Positions 43,958-51,135 of a stretch of 64,000 nucleotides of DNA are shown here, one piece after another. The position numbers and the translations under genes were made by a program. Each line of letters begins with the position of its first letter. Position 1 is the stretch's first letter. Origin of the DNA: Paenibacillus sp. FSL H8-0537 (GTDB lineage: Bacteria > Bacillota > Bacilli > Paenibacillales > Paenibacillaceae); assembly GCF_038051995.1 (NCBI RefSeq), contig NZ_CP150290.1, positions 2,718,001 through 2,782,000 of the forward strand. Reading direction: 5' to 3'. Below the pieces are notes generated by a model. The model ran no database searches, was not told the origin of the DNA, and worked only from the letters and a program-made list of their open reading frames with translations.

Positions 43958-43974
43958 CGCTATTCAAGCGGACC
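43954..43974. repeat. GGCCC-type hairpin at the right edge of the MITE
   Basis: GGCCCGCTATTCAAGCGGACC folds with GGCCCGC against GCGGACC around TATTCAA. Compared with 43787 the stem changed from CTC/GAG to CGC/GCG with pairing kept. Confidence 0.6.
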
Positions 43975-44045
43975 CAACTGTATATTAAAAGGGAGTATGT
44001 TGCTAGTATGGATTAACCATCTGAAGCCGTACTGAAACGAAGCTG

Positions 44046-44075
44046 AAAATAAAAAAAGCTCCCATTGTGTCCGGG
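44046..44075 (-). terminator. Terminator of the 24-aa peptide gene
   Basis: Minus strand: GGCTTCCC / GGGAGCTTT stem-loop followed by TTTTTATTTT. Confidence 0.6.
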
Positions 44076-44091
44076 AAGCCTTGGCGCTGCA

Positions 44092-44166
44092 TTATTCTTT
44101 TCTCTCCTCTTTGACAACGACTTCATCTGGCGCATCAAACGGTACGCGATCTTCATCATAATACAT
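44092..44166 (-). CDS. 24-residue acidic peptide of unknown function
   Basis: ATG 44166 follows an excellent RBS (GCAGGAGGTGA) by seven bases; the product starts MYYDEDRVPFDAPDEVV and ends VKEERKE, then TAA. A matching terminator lies 17 bp downstream on the same strand. RBS, complete frame and terminator together argue that it is a real gene although too short for standard gene callers. I do not recognise a family; the charged, soluble sequence argues against a membrane toxin. Confidence 0.5.
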   Translation of the reverse strand: MYYDEDRVPFDAPDEVVVKEERKE

Positions 44167-44364
44167 GGGCAAATCACCTCCTGCTTAAAATCAGTATGCA
44201 CCTGTTTGATTATCTGGGAATGAACGTATTGTAAACGGAAAATTAAATTGAAGGGGGAGCGCCTGTCTTGCGAGGCGAATACCCATTTTGCCCGAAAGCC
44301 CAACCCTTTTAAGCGTTTGACCATATGATGCTGTGTACCTTAAAAAAAGGAGATGAGCAACGAA

Positions 44365-44508
44365 ATGGGATATGAAGTAGGAAATGTAGGAGTAGGTCCA
44401 GGATACGGTGGCTGCGGAAATAAAGTAGGCGGTGCTTTCACAAGCCCAGGCGCTATTCTAGTACTGTTCATTCTATTGGTCATCATCATTTGCTCCTGTA
44501 TGTACTAA
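44365..44508 (+). CDS. YjcZ-family sporulation peptide
   Basis: 47 aa: a Gly-rich N-terminus (GNVGVGPGYGGCGNKVGG) and a single C-terminal membrane segment SPGAILVLFILLVIIICSC. This layout (GG.FALIVVLFILLII.G) is that of YjcZ/YhfM-type sporulation proteins, which are small membrane or coat-associated peptides. ATG 44365 lies 12 bases after AAAGGAG; an ATG at 44353 abuts the RBS. A terminator follows at 44586. Confidence 0.75.
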   Translation: MGYEVGNVGVGPGYGGCGNKVGGAFTSPGAILVLFILLVIIICSCMY

Positions 44509-44585
44509 TATAAGTGGATTAGCTCGATCCTGACCGCATCAGTCATTTCCTTAACCATGCATTTTAAGTTAACAATAGAGAAGAA

Positions 44586-44624
44586 GCGTCCCCTTGCCAG
44601 GCTTATGGCAGGGGATGTTTTTTT
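44586..44624 (+). terminator. Terminator-like hairpin after the YjcZ gene
   Basis: GTCCCCTTGCCA / TGGCAGGGGAT stem with a 6-nt loop and a TTTTTTTG tail. Confidence 0.8.
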
Positions 44625-44746
44625 GCCTAATTTCATAATCTCCATGACAAATGCTTTAAAGAAAGGGTATGATTTAAAGATGGGTTAAAAAAGGCATGGA
44701 TGACAGCAAAGGTCATGTACTAAAACATAGAATGGAGACGGAGGCA

Positions 44747-44992
44747 ATGGCAAAGAAACCAAAGCGCCCGACAAGGGATGAGTTTGAATTAGAGGAGCTC
44801 GGAGAGCGCCTGGTTGAAGCGTATCAAGAGGGGATTGAGCTGCTTTTTGAGGTGTGGAACTGGGAAGAACCTGTGTCGGGGCTAATTGTGAAAATGGATT
44901 CCCGAACGAGGCTGGTGCACGTAGCGAAAGGCGAAGAAATTACCAAAATACCTTTTATGGATATCATGAAGGTGAATAACAACGCAAGCTAG
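44747..44992 (+). CDS. YolD-like family protein
   Basis: 81 aa from ATG 44747 (GACGGAGG upstream). The sequence RPTRDEFELEELGERLVEAY, then ELLFEVWNWEEPVSGLIVKM and EEITKIPFMDIMKV follows the YolD-like pattern, in which a short helix precedes an SH3-like strand unit. YolD proteins are encoded beside UV-damage repair polymerases (UvrX) in many Bacillus and phages, but no polymerase gene is adjacent here. Function unclear. Confidence 0.72.
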   Translation: MAKKPKRPTRDEFELEELGERLVEAYQEGIELLFEVWNWEEPVSGLIVKMDSRTRLVHVAKGEEITKIPFMDIMKVNNNAS

Positions 44993-45166
44993 CCAAAGCG
45001 GTAGGAGCTTCTATTTTTTTGCGAATAAAGTGTGTAATTGTTGGCTAATGTCATCAAAATGCAAGAAAAGAAGTATCGAAAGTGCTAGCAAACCTACCTC
45101 CTCACCACTTAGAATGGACTCTACTGGAAGATTTAGGGTTTCCGAAATGTGGAGGAGGTTTCAGTC

Positions 45167-45874
45167 ATGAAGAAAAAGCACGGTGCAGTCAAGTTTGGAA
45201 TCATTTGTCTTGCGATGTTCGTTTTGTACCCTGCGGTGCAGGCATTTGCCGCTTGGAATGATGTGCGTACAAGCTATGCGACTTATACAGGCTCGGGATA
45301 TTCTGGAGGTGCGGTGCTGCTGGACCCGATTAATTCGAATATGGAAATAACGGCGTTAAATAAGGCCGATATGAATTACAATGGGGTCAAAGCAGCGCTT
45401 GCTGGCGCTTATTTGGAGGTTACGGGGCCTAAAGGCAAAACGGTCGTTTATGTCACCGATCTGTACCCAGAAGGCGCTCCGGGAGCGCTGGACTTGTCGC
45501 CAAATGCTTTTGCTAAAATTGGAGAAATGTCAGCAGGCACAATCCATATATCGTGGAAAGTTGTGAAAGCGCCGATAACCGGCAATTTTTCATATCGGAT
45601 GAAGGAAGGCAGCAGCCAGTGGTGGGCGGCGATTCAGGTGCGCAATCATTTTTATCCGGTCATGAAAATGGAGTATAAGAAGGCTGGCGCATGGATCAAT
45701 CTGGAGAAGATGGACTATAATCATTTTTTGGGGACGAATATGGGTACAAGTCCGCTGCAGGTGCGAATAACTGATATTCGCGGTCAGGCCGTTCTGGATA
45801 CGATACCCGCGCTTCCGGCAAACGGTACGTCAGGAGCTTATATTGTCCCGGGAAATGTTCAATTTCCGAGCTGA
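45167..45874 (+). CDS. yoaJ: Bacterial expansin (YoaJ/EXLX1-like), secreted
   Basis: 235 aa with a signal peptide ending AVQAFA-A. Domain 1 is a double-psi beta-barrel containing the essential Asp in VYVTDLYPEG (D98) and GALDLSPNAFAKIG; domain 2 is a CBM63 beta-sandwich (EGSSQWWAAIQVRNHFYPV; KMDYNHFLGTNMGTSPLQVR) with the aromatic cellulose-binding platform. It closely follows Bacillus subtilis YoaJ along its length. It loosens cellulose and binds peptidoglycan without hydrolysis and aids root colonisation. RBS GGAGGAGG. Confidence 0.94.
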   Translation: MKKKHGAVKFGIICLAMFVLYPAVQAFAAWNDVRTSYATYTGSGYSGGAVLLDPINSNMEITALNKADMNYNGVKAALAGAYLEVTGPKGKTVVYVTDLYPEGAPGALDLSPNAFAKIGEMSAGTIHISWKVVKAPITGNFSYRMKEGSSQWWAAIQVRNHFYPVMKMEYKKAGAWINLEKMDYNHFLGTNMGTSPLQVRITDIRGQAVLDTIPALPANGTSGAYIVPGNVQFPS

Positions 45875-45904
45875 AATTAAAAGTGGGTTGAAAATAATAG
45901 GGAA

Positions 45905-45950
45905 AATAAAAAGCTTCATTCTCCGATTTGTAGGAGGACGAAGCTTTTTG
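45905..45950 (+). terminator. Terminator of the expansin gene
   Basis: AAAAAGCTTC.TTCTCC / GGAGGACGAAGCTTTTT stem, about 8-nt loop, T-run. Confidence 0.85.
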
Positions 45951-45982
45951 TTTGAAATCCCAAAAAAGTAGTAGTAAAATGG

Positions 45983-46011
45983 TTGACTTTTCCGCCCGAA
46001 CTTGGTATATT
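45983..46011 (+). promoter_or_regulatory. Promoter of tRNA-Val
   Basis: TTGACT, 17-bp spacer, TATATT, ending 20 bp before the tRNA 5' end. Confidence 0.8.
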
Positions 46012-46031
46012 AATAAACGTCGCTAATATAC

Positions 46032-46104
46032 GATCTGTTAGCTCAGCTGGGAGAGCACTATCTTGACAGGGTAGGGGTCAGTGGTTCGAGCCCACTACAG
46101 ATCA
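46032..46104 (+). tRNA. tRNA-Val (GAC anticodon)
   Basis: 73-nt cloverleaf: acceptor GATCTGT/ACAGATC, D arm TTAGCTCAGCTGGGAGAGC, anticodon stem CTATC/GGTAG with loop TTGACAG (anticodon GAC), T arm GTGGTTCGAGCCCAC, discriminator A; no encoded CCA. The 3' half is duplicated 1.9 kb downstream as an attachment site, so an element integrated here. Confidence 0.93.
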
Positions 46105-46109
46105 TACAA
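46069..46109 (+). repeat. att site at the tRNA-Val 3' end
   Basis: 41 bp identical to 47949-47989, running from the anticodon stem of tRNA-Val to five bases after its end. The integration restored the tRNA gene. Confidence 0.85.
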
Positions 46110-46111
46110 AG

Positions 46112-46158
46112 AAAAAGCCTGAGAAGCCGCATTATACGTGGTTTCCCGGGCTTTTTTG
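46112..46158 (+). terminator. Terminator after tRNA-Val
   Basis: AGCCTGAGAAGCC / GGTTTCCCGGGCT stem (with mismatches), 10-nt loop, TTTTTTG. It lies inside the element; the terminator at 47991 is probably the ancestral one. Confidence 0.6.
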
Positions 46159-46227
46159 CTTTTTTGGGCATACATAAAGATCGCCCCAAAATCGGCATCT
46201 GGTGCCGGATTGGTGCCCTTTACTTGA

Positions 46228-46500
46228 TTAAAGCGAACTGGTGCCATTTTTGGTGTCGGAACTGAAAAACATATCCCCGAATGCATCCGCTGTTTCCCTT
46301 TGCATATGTGGTGTCACATGCGCATAGCGGTCCAGCATCTTAACGCTGGCCCATCCCAGGCGTTCAGCTATCCTCTTGTTGTTTTCCCGCATCTTCAGCA
46401 GCATAACAACGTGTGTGTGTCGCATATCATGAAATCGGATTTTCGTAACCTCGGCCTTTACAATAAGGCGATAAAAGGATCGATTCAGATTCCGTGATTA
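46228..46500 (-). pseudogene. C-terminal fragment of a tyrosine recombinase (phage integrase)
   Basis: On the minus strand the open frame gives RIRFHDMRHTHVVMLLKMRE-like sequence: the HxxRH box (FHDMRHTHV), then RIAERLGWASVKMLDRYAHV with the second conserved His region and the catalytic Tyr in the RYAHV segment, ending near 46228. The N-terminal DNA-binding and first catalytic Arg portions are absent, and the frame has no start or RBS. It lies 120 bp from the attachment site, the usual place for the integrase of a tRNA-targeting element. Confidence 0.82.
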
Positions 46501-47237
46501 CTTTACCTAATAGAAAATCGCTGAAACCGTTGATATTATTAGGGTTTTCAATCTATTTCATATTTCTCTTTTATCAAAAATTCTTATAACCCTTGATACA
46601 TATGGCTTTATTGAAGATAAAAGAAAACTCTCTAAGGGAGAGAAAGCAATTTAATAGATGCTTAATCCTTCTGATATCTTTCCGCATCGTTAGCGTCTTG
46701 CTAATGCCCTGCTTACTCACGGATATAATATGGGTAAGTTGTTGATCTATAGTGGCAGAGATTTGATTGTGGCTAAACAGATTAGAGATAGTTAACGGGA
46801 TGCGTTTGATGTTCTTGAAGGAAGGACATGGAGACATGTTGTTATTTAAGTGGAGAGAAATATGAGTGGGAATTGATTGAAAATTGGTTGTGAAAAATGC
46901 TCTAGAATTTCCTATATTGTAGAAGGTAAATAATTAGAATAGATGAGTACTTTTTTTAGTCGAGAAATTGTATCTGTTTTGACTCTTTTTTCTGGGGTCA
47001 AATTACCTGTAATTATGTGGCGTATTTGTTTGATACGTAGTATAATTTTTACAGGGTAATACTGGGAGTGCTGTTCGCGATGTTCGCGAAAACTTGACAG
47101 ACAACCTCATTATTAGTTTATCCAAGTCACCTTTTGTTTATACCTATCGAAACTACAACATTAATATTATCTCATCGACCTTCAAACCGACAGTGTTTTT
47201 GGTTAATACATCTTAGAATAGTTCTAGGAGGTGCGTC

Positions 47238-47426
47238 ATGATGAGTGATAATGAGGAGGAAAAAGATATGAACGCCGCAATTAATCATGAGACTATAAAA
47301 AAGTCTTTATCTGATAATCCAAAATTCCAGCAAAAAGTTCCCCGTCTGAACGTTTCTGAAGGTAAAGCCCAAATTGACTCCGATTACCCCTTACATCGTA
47401 AATGGTTTGAGGAATTCAAGAAGTAA
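47238..47426 (+). CDS. Small acidic protein, probable antitoxin partner
   Basis: 62 aa, starting at ATG 47238 after CTAGGAGGTG. Sequence begins MMSDNEEEKDMNAAINHETI and ends in a charged HRKWFEEFKK. No DNA-binding fold is obvious by eye. It is directly upstream of a MazF-like gene whose start lies 2 bp after its stop, the usual antitoxin-first order with translational coupling. I do not recognise the family, so the antitoxin role is from position only. Confidence 0.5.
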   Translation: MMSDNEEEKDMNAAINHETIKKSLSDNPKFQQKVPRLNVSEGKAQIDSDYPLHRKWFEEFKK

Positions 47427-47428
47427 AT

Positions 47429-47806
47429 TTGATTCTAAAAGAAGGTCAGGTATTTTGGTATGAGGTTCATTATCCTGAGGGAGGGATAAGTGAAACTAGA
47501 CGAGTAGTTATTTTGGAGATAAAAGACGGATTACCAATATTTGCTACATTTGCTACATTTGCTACAATAACTGGACAAGGGATAGTTGATTTTGATTTTC
47601 GATACGATAAGTGGAAAGTGCCAATTTTCAAGTGGGATGAGATTGATTTAGAAAAGCCTTCCTATGTTAAGGCTAATTGTGTTGCTCAAGTTGACTCATC
47701 TACATTTAGAAAAGAAAACTATATTGGACAAATGACTAGGTTCGATTTTCAACAGGTTATGGCTAAAGTTGAAGAGTTTATGGAATCTGGAGAAGAAGGC
47801 TGGTAA
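47429..47806 (+). CDS. Probable MazF/PemK-like toxin
   Basis: 125 aa from TTG 47429. The start EGQVFWYEVHYPEGGISETR and VVILEIKDG, the late KPSYVKANCVAQVDSSTFRK and IGQMTRFDFQQVMAKVEEF follow the order of PemK-like proteins (G.V.W....DG...RP.LVL; KPSYV..N....V....; IG.L...D...I). MazF-type toxins are sequence-specific mRNA interferases. Here the usual RP pair is RR-VV, and three tandem copies of a 9-bp unit encode FATFATFAT near residue 38, so activity is uncertain. A terminator (GTCACTCT/AGAGTGGC + T-run) follows at 47809-47835. Confidence 0.6.
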   Translation: MILKEGQVFWYEVHYPEGGISETRRVVILEIKDGLPIFATFATFATITGQGIVDFDFRYDKWKVPIFKWDEIDLEKPSYVKANCVAQVDSSTFRKENYIGQMTRFDFQQVMAKVEEFMESGEEGW

Positions 47807-47808
47807 AG

Positions 47809-47835
47809 TCACTCTTATATTAGAGTGGCTTTTTT
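47809..47835 (+). terminator. Terminator of the toxin-like module
   Basis: GCCACTCT-type stem (GTCACTCTTA / TATTAGAGTGGC) with TTTTTTG tail directly after the MazF-like stop. Confidence 0.7.
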
Positions 47836-47857
47836 GTTGCGTGTAGGTAGGTGACGA

Positions 47858-48016
47858 TATGTATAAGAGCTGCAAGTATTGTGGGAGAATACACTACACT
47901 AAGACAGTATGTGAGAAAAAGCCACTAAAAAAACGTAAGGGAATAGATGGGTAGGGGTCAGTGGTTCGAGCCCACTACAGATCATACAATTAAAAATCCT
48001 GAAATCCTTTATATAA
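47858..48016 (+). pseudogene. Truncated HNH-endonuclease-like gene start
   Basis: ATG 47858 has a GTAGGTAGGTG RBS and reads MYKSCKYCGRIHYTKTVCEK then a Lys-rich run. This Cys-pair opening (CKYCGRIH...C..K) is that of small phage HNH endonucleases. The reading frame runs through the attachment repeat and stops at 48014-48016, so the natural gene was cut at the element boundary. Confidence 0.6.
47949..47989 (+). repeat. Second att copy (element end distal to tRNA-Val)
   Basis: Identical 41 bp to 46069-46109, containing the T arm and acceptor 3' strand of tRNA-Val. Confidence 0.85.
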
Positions 48017-48036
48017 GGGTTTCAGGATTTTTTTGC
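47991..48036 (+). terminator. Probable ancestral tRNA-Val terminator
   Basis: AAAAATCCTGAAA..CCTT / AAGGGTTTCAGGATTTTTTT, a strong stem with T-run right after the distal att copy, where the tRNA would have ended before integration. Confidence 0.8.
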
Positions 48037-48107
48037 GTACTGTCAGTGAAAAGGGGATGGGGACAAACCAGCTTGAGCATCCGCGGGTTTGAACTTATTG
48101 CCTTTTT

Positions 48108-48995
48108 TCATTCGCCATCACCAAACCCAAGTAATCTAGGCTGTCTTAATAGGCCGGATTCCGTAAATTCGAGCGCACTTACCCGGCAGTTGAAGGGAGA
48201 AGCAATCCAAACGACGTCAGATTTTTTCATGCCATTAGAAAGGTCGGGAAAAGGGCATTCGCCCGGATGCGCCATCATAAATTGCTTCAGCACCTGCTTA
48301 GAGGCATTGTCGAGCCCTGACACATGCCCGATGTATCTGCCTTCATATCGTAGGACCAGGCTTGATACCTGTCCGTCACGCTGTTTAATGCCGACGACGT
48401 CTGCAACTAACCGGACTTCTTTTCGTTTTTTAAACCAATATTGATGTTTCTTTCCTTCCATATATGGGCCATCTAATCTTTTTGAGATAATTCCTTCCCA
48501 TTCACGATCATTAAGCCATTTCCAAAGCTGCTGTCCATCGAAGTGCAAATCAGTTACAAATAGACGTGGCATTTTCTCAGGGAAGGAAGCTTGTAACTTC
48601 TCAAAACGTTGTTTAAAAGGGAGCTTTCGTATATCCTCACCATTTGAGTTGAGCATGTCAAACATTACAAATATAAGGCCATCCTCATGGGCTCGTTTTC
48701 GGACCCCGAGTTTGGCTCTTTGAAAGTTTGGTCGTATGCCATCAAAATAAGCGATCTCGCCATCCAAAATGCAAGGCCCTACACGTAGGGGTTCTAATAA
48801 GGACACGATTTCTGGAAAAGTGTGATTACGCGGCTCTAAACGCCGCCCAAACAGTTCTACCCCTCCTTTTCCGTCTAAACGAACCAAAGTACGAACGCCA
48901 TCCCATTTTATCTGATAGCACCATTCAGGGCCGCTCGGTATATCAGGAGATGTTATAGGAGCCATAGGAACGGCAGGAAGCTGCAGTTGCATCAT
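48108..48995 (-). CDS. ligD: Stand-alone ATP-dependent DNA ligase (LigD ligase domain type)
   Basis: 295 aa with adenylation motif I KWDGVR (K30), motif III FVMFDML, motif IV EGIISKR and a C-terminal OB fold. It seals double-strand breaks with Ku in bacterial NHEJ. Unlike the about 610-aa LigD of Bacillus subtilis it has no polymerase/primase or nuclease domain. Its ATG overlaps the ku stop by four bases (ATGA), so the two are translationally coupled. Confidence 0.9.
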   Translation of the reverse strand: MMQLQLPAVPMAPITSPDIPSGPEWCYQIKWDGVRTLVRLDGKGGVELFGRRLEPRNHTFPEIVSLLEPLRVGPCILDGEIAYFDGIRPNFQRAKLGVRKRAHEDGLIFVMFDMLNSNGEDIRKLPFKQRFEKLQASFPEKMPRLFVTDLHFDGQQLWKWLNDREWEGIISKRLDGPYMEGKKHQYWFKKRKEVRLVADVVGIKQRDGQVSSLVLRYEGRYIGHVSGLDNASKQVLKQFMMAHPGECPFPDLSNGMKKSDVVWIASPFNCRVSALEFTESGLLRQPRLLGFGDGE

Positions 48996-49834
48996 GATGC
49001 AGTTCCTTTTGCTTTGGAGGCGCGTTTTTTCTTAGGAGCCGGCGCAGGCGGTGTCGCGTTCTTTGTTGCATCCAAGCTGGCCTGCAGCGCGGCCATCAAA
49101 TCAATGACATTGGTTCGTCCTGAAGCTGCTGGAGCGGATACAACGTCAACACTTTGACCGGCTATTTTTTGCTGTATCAGCTCAGTAAGCGCGATGCGGT
49201 AGTCATCCGTATATTTAGCAGCGTCAAAGGGCTCGCTGAGCTGCTCAATCAGCATCTTAGCCATATCGAGTTCCTTTTCATTCACAGCTGTTTGTGCGGG
49301 TAGGCTTGGAACCTGGCTGATAGCACGAATTTCATCGGGAAAAAACATCGTTTCCAAACACAAGCAGTTCCCGACTACCCGAACCGCTGCAAGACTGCCT
49401 TTGGAGCGAATAGATATTTTAGCTATACCTATTTTGCCTGTTTGTCGAATCGCCTCTAGCAGCAGGCTATACGCGCCAGCGCCCGCCATGTCAGGAGAAA
49501 GGTAATAGGCTTTTTGATAATAAACGGGATCAATTTCAGCGAGGTCTACAAAATCTAAAATCTGTATAGTCTTGGCTGAATTTGGCTTGATTGCCTCCAA
49601 CTCTTCCTCTTTAACAATCACATATTTATCTTTTTCATACTCGAAACCCTTCACAATTTCGTCAGGGCCAATTTCCTTATTACAATGGCGACATGTTTTC
49701 GCATAATTAATTGGCATGCCACAATCCTTGTGCAAGCTGCGAAATGATATGTCCCTGTCCTCCGTGGCCGAGTGCATTTTAACGGGGACATGCACCAACC
49801 CGAAGCTAATTGCGCCTTTCCAGACGGTATGCAT
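48992..49834 (-). CDS. ku: Ku DNA end-binding protein
   Basis: 280 aa from ATG 49834 (AAGGAGTG upstream; a longer frame to 49891 lacks an RBS). Typical bacterial Ku opening HTVWKGAISFGLVHVPVKMH, then RSLHKDCGMPINYAKTCRHC with a zinc-like Cys group, the ring domain ending ALTELIQQKIAGQ, and a Lys/Ala/Pro-rich basic tail that in Ku binds DNA and ligase. First gene of the NHEJ pair; expected to act in spores or stationary phase in this group (family knowledge). Confidence 0.95.
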   Translation of the reverse strand: MHTVWKGAISFGLVHVPVKMHSATEDRDISFRSLHKDCGMPINYAKTCRHCNKEIGPDEIVKGFEYEKDKYVIVKEEELEAIKPNSAKTIQILDFVDLAEIDPVYYQKAYYLSPDMAGAGAYSLLLEAIRQTGKIGIAKISIRSKGSLAAVRVVGNCLCLETMFFPDEIRAISQVPSLPAQTAVNEKELDMAKMLIEQLSEPFDAAKYTDDYRIALTELIQQKIAGQSVDVVSAPAASGRTNVIDLMAALQASLDATKNATPPAPAPKKKRASKAKGTAS

Positions 49835-49964
49835 ATATAACACTCCTTGTTGTTTTAATTTAGAGTGTACATTTACTGGGAAGCTATTCATTTAGCATCA
49901 AATTCTGTATTGCATTCAGCATGTCCCCATGCAATGATGGATTAAAAGATAAAGGGAGAAAATA

Positions 49965-50627
49965 ATGATAGAGTTTGTATTATTTATGCTTTTTTCAATT
50001 ATCGAGGGTTTTGGCATTCTCTTTCTGATGCTAAAGATTTACAGACATGATACTTCCAGCTTTTACTCTGCTCTTATCGTCATAACGCTATCGAGCCTGC
50101 AAAGTTATTTTTTGAGGGAGGAGCTTTCGCTTGAAAGTGTAGTTCCAGTCATTAACATTTTCATATTCGTAATATTCCTGAGTGTTGTTAAAAAGATTCC
50201 GTTTTTTGCATCGTTGATTATTACCGGATTGGGCTATTTTATTTTTGCCATGATACAGGGCGCAATTGTAAACACATTTCCGTTCTTTTCAGTAGCCGAG
50301 ATAAAAGCACAGCCATATATGGGATACTTGCTGCAGATGTTCACAGCCTGTATTAATTTATCTATAGCTTGGGGCTTAAACAGGCTTAGAATAGGTTTTG
50401 TGGAGGAAATTTCTGAGAAAATGCGCTTTCCGCATGAACGGCGTGTAGTCGGAGGTTTTATTATTGCGATCTTAATAGGTTTTGCATTCATTCTGCATCA
50501 GCGCAGCGAGATTCTTAATATCGTTTATTATTTTGCAACTGCGTTATTTTTCTTTGTTTATTCGTACCTGAAGGAGGTCAGGTCCAATGTTGGAAACTTT
50601 TTCGAGAAGACTGGCAATAAGCATTAA
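49965..50627 (+). CDS. AgrC-like six-span membrane protein without kinase domain
   Basis: 220 aa that is almost all membrane spans (about six): MIEFVLFMLFSIIEGFGILF at the start and IIAILIGFAFILHQ near the end, closing with a basic tail GNFFEKTGNKH. The topology resembles the peptide-sensing N-terminal half of AgrC, but the dimerisation and ATPase domains are absent. Its last 41 bp overlap agrB, and RBS AAAGGGAGAAA precedes ATG 49965. It may be a peptide-binding or immunity-like membrane partner of the agr module. Family identity is not certain. Confidence 0.5.
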   Translation: MIEFVLFMLFSIIEGFGILFLMLKIYRHDTSSFYSALIVITLSSLQSYFLREELSLESVVPVINIFIFVIFLSVVKKIPFFASLIITGLGYFIFAMIQGAIVNTFPFFSVAEIKAQPYMGYLLQMFTACINLSIAWGLNRLRIGFVEEISEKMRFPHERRVVGGFIIAILIGFAFILHQRSEILNIVYYFATALFFFVYSYLKEVRSNVGNFFEKTGNKH

Positions 50628-51135
50628 GGCCATTGTCCCAGAGCATCCAGCTTCGGAAGCGCGACTGCAGTACGCTTTGTCATTAATCTTAAACGCTCTA
50701 TTTATTATTTCAGGGGCGCTGCTCATAGCGTTATTCACAGGCAAGCTGGGCGGTGTATTAGCGGCTCTTATCTCGTTTGCGGTACTTAGGCAGGCATCAG
50801 GTGGGCTACATCTTAAATCGGGAACGATGTGTGTCGTGGTATCGATTGGGGTGGCGACGGCGCTGTCGTTCACACCAGCATTTTCGAGTGGAACGCTGTT
50901 GGTAATCAATTCAATCAATCTGCTGCTTGCACTGTTATTCGCTCCATCAGACATCGAGAAACAGTCGCGAATTTCTAGACGCTTCTACCCGGTACTAAAA
51001 TTGATATCAGTTGTAATTATAAGTAGCAATTTATGGATAGAATCGTCTATAATTGCATTAACATTGTTAGTGCAGTGCGTTACGTTAATTCTGGCTAAGG
51101 TGGTGAGTACTCATGCTAAAAAATCTAGTATATAA
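50587..51135 (+). CDS. agrB: AgrB-type autoinducing-peptide processing protease
   Basis: 182 aa, with an N-terminal cytoplasmic stretch and about four to six membrane spans. The cysteine protease dyad is present with the correct seven-residue spacing: H75 in GGLHLKSG and C82 in TMCVV, in the motif R.ASGGLH. AgrB cleaves the C-terminal tail of AgrD and closes the (thio)lactone ring at the membrane. It overlaps the AgrC-like gene upstream (41 bp) and agrD downstream (23 bp), so the three are tightly coupled. Confidence 0.92.
   Translation: MLETFSRRLAISIKAIVPEHPASEARLQYALSLILNALFIISGALLIALFTGKLGGVLAALISFAVLRQASGGLHLKSGTMCVVVSIGVATALSFTPAFSSGTLLVINSINLLLALLFAPSDIEKQSRISRRFYPVLKLISVVIISSNLWIESSIIALTLLVQCVTLILAKVVSTHAKKSSI

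Larger units (their letters stand above)
46069..47989. mobile_element. Remnant of a tRNA-Val-integrated element
   Basis: Bounded by 41-bp direct repeats, with an integrase remnant beside the tRNA end, a toxin-antitoxin-like pair and the 5' end of an HNH-endonuclease-like gene at the far end. At 1.9 kb with only a partial integrase it is a deletion derivative of a prophage or integrative element. Bases 46501-47237 are AT rich; I see no convincing gene there. Confidence 0.75.

Noticed and set aside
44013..44324. 103-codon minus-strand frame around the 24-aa peptide gene
   Set aside because: Different frame from the peptide with the perfect RBS, no RBS of its own and no family resemblance.
46574..46837. 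87-codon minus-strand frame inside the tRNA-Val element
   Set aside because: No RBS, no recognisable domain and AT-rich sequence with stops in all frames nearby; it may be a decayed gene but I cannot support a call.
47094..47122. TTGACA followed by TTTATC as promoter of the toxin-like pair
   Set aside because: The -35 is perfect and lies by a TTCGCGA repeat, but the -10 is poor and 115 bp separate it from the start, so I do not list it as a feature.
47947..48444. Long + strand frame across the distal att copy and the ligase gene
   Set aside because: It is antisense to the clearly recognisable DNA ligase and begins inside the att/HNH remnant with no RBS.
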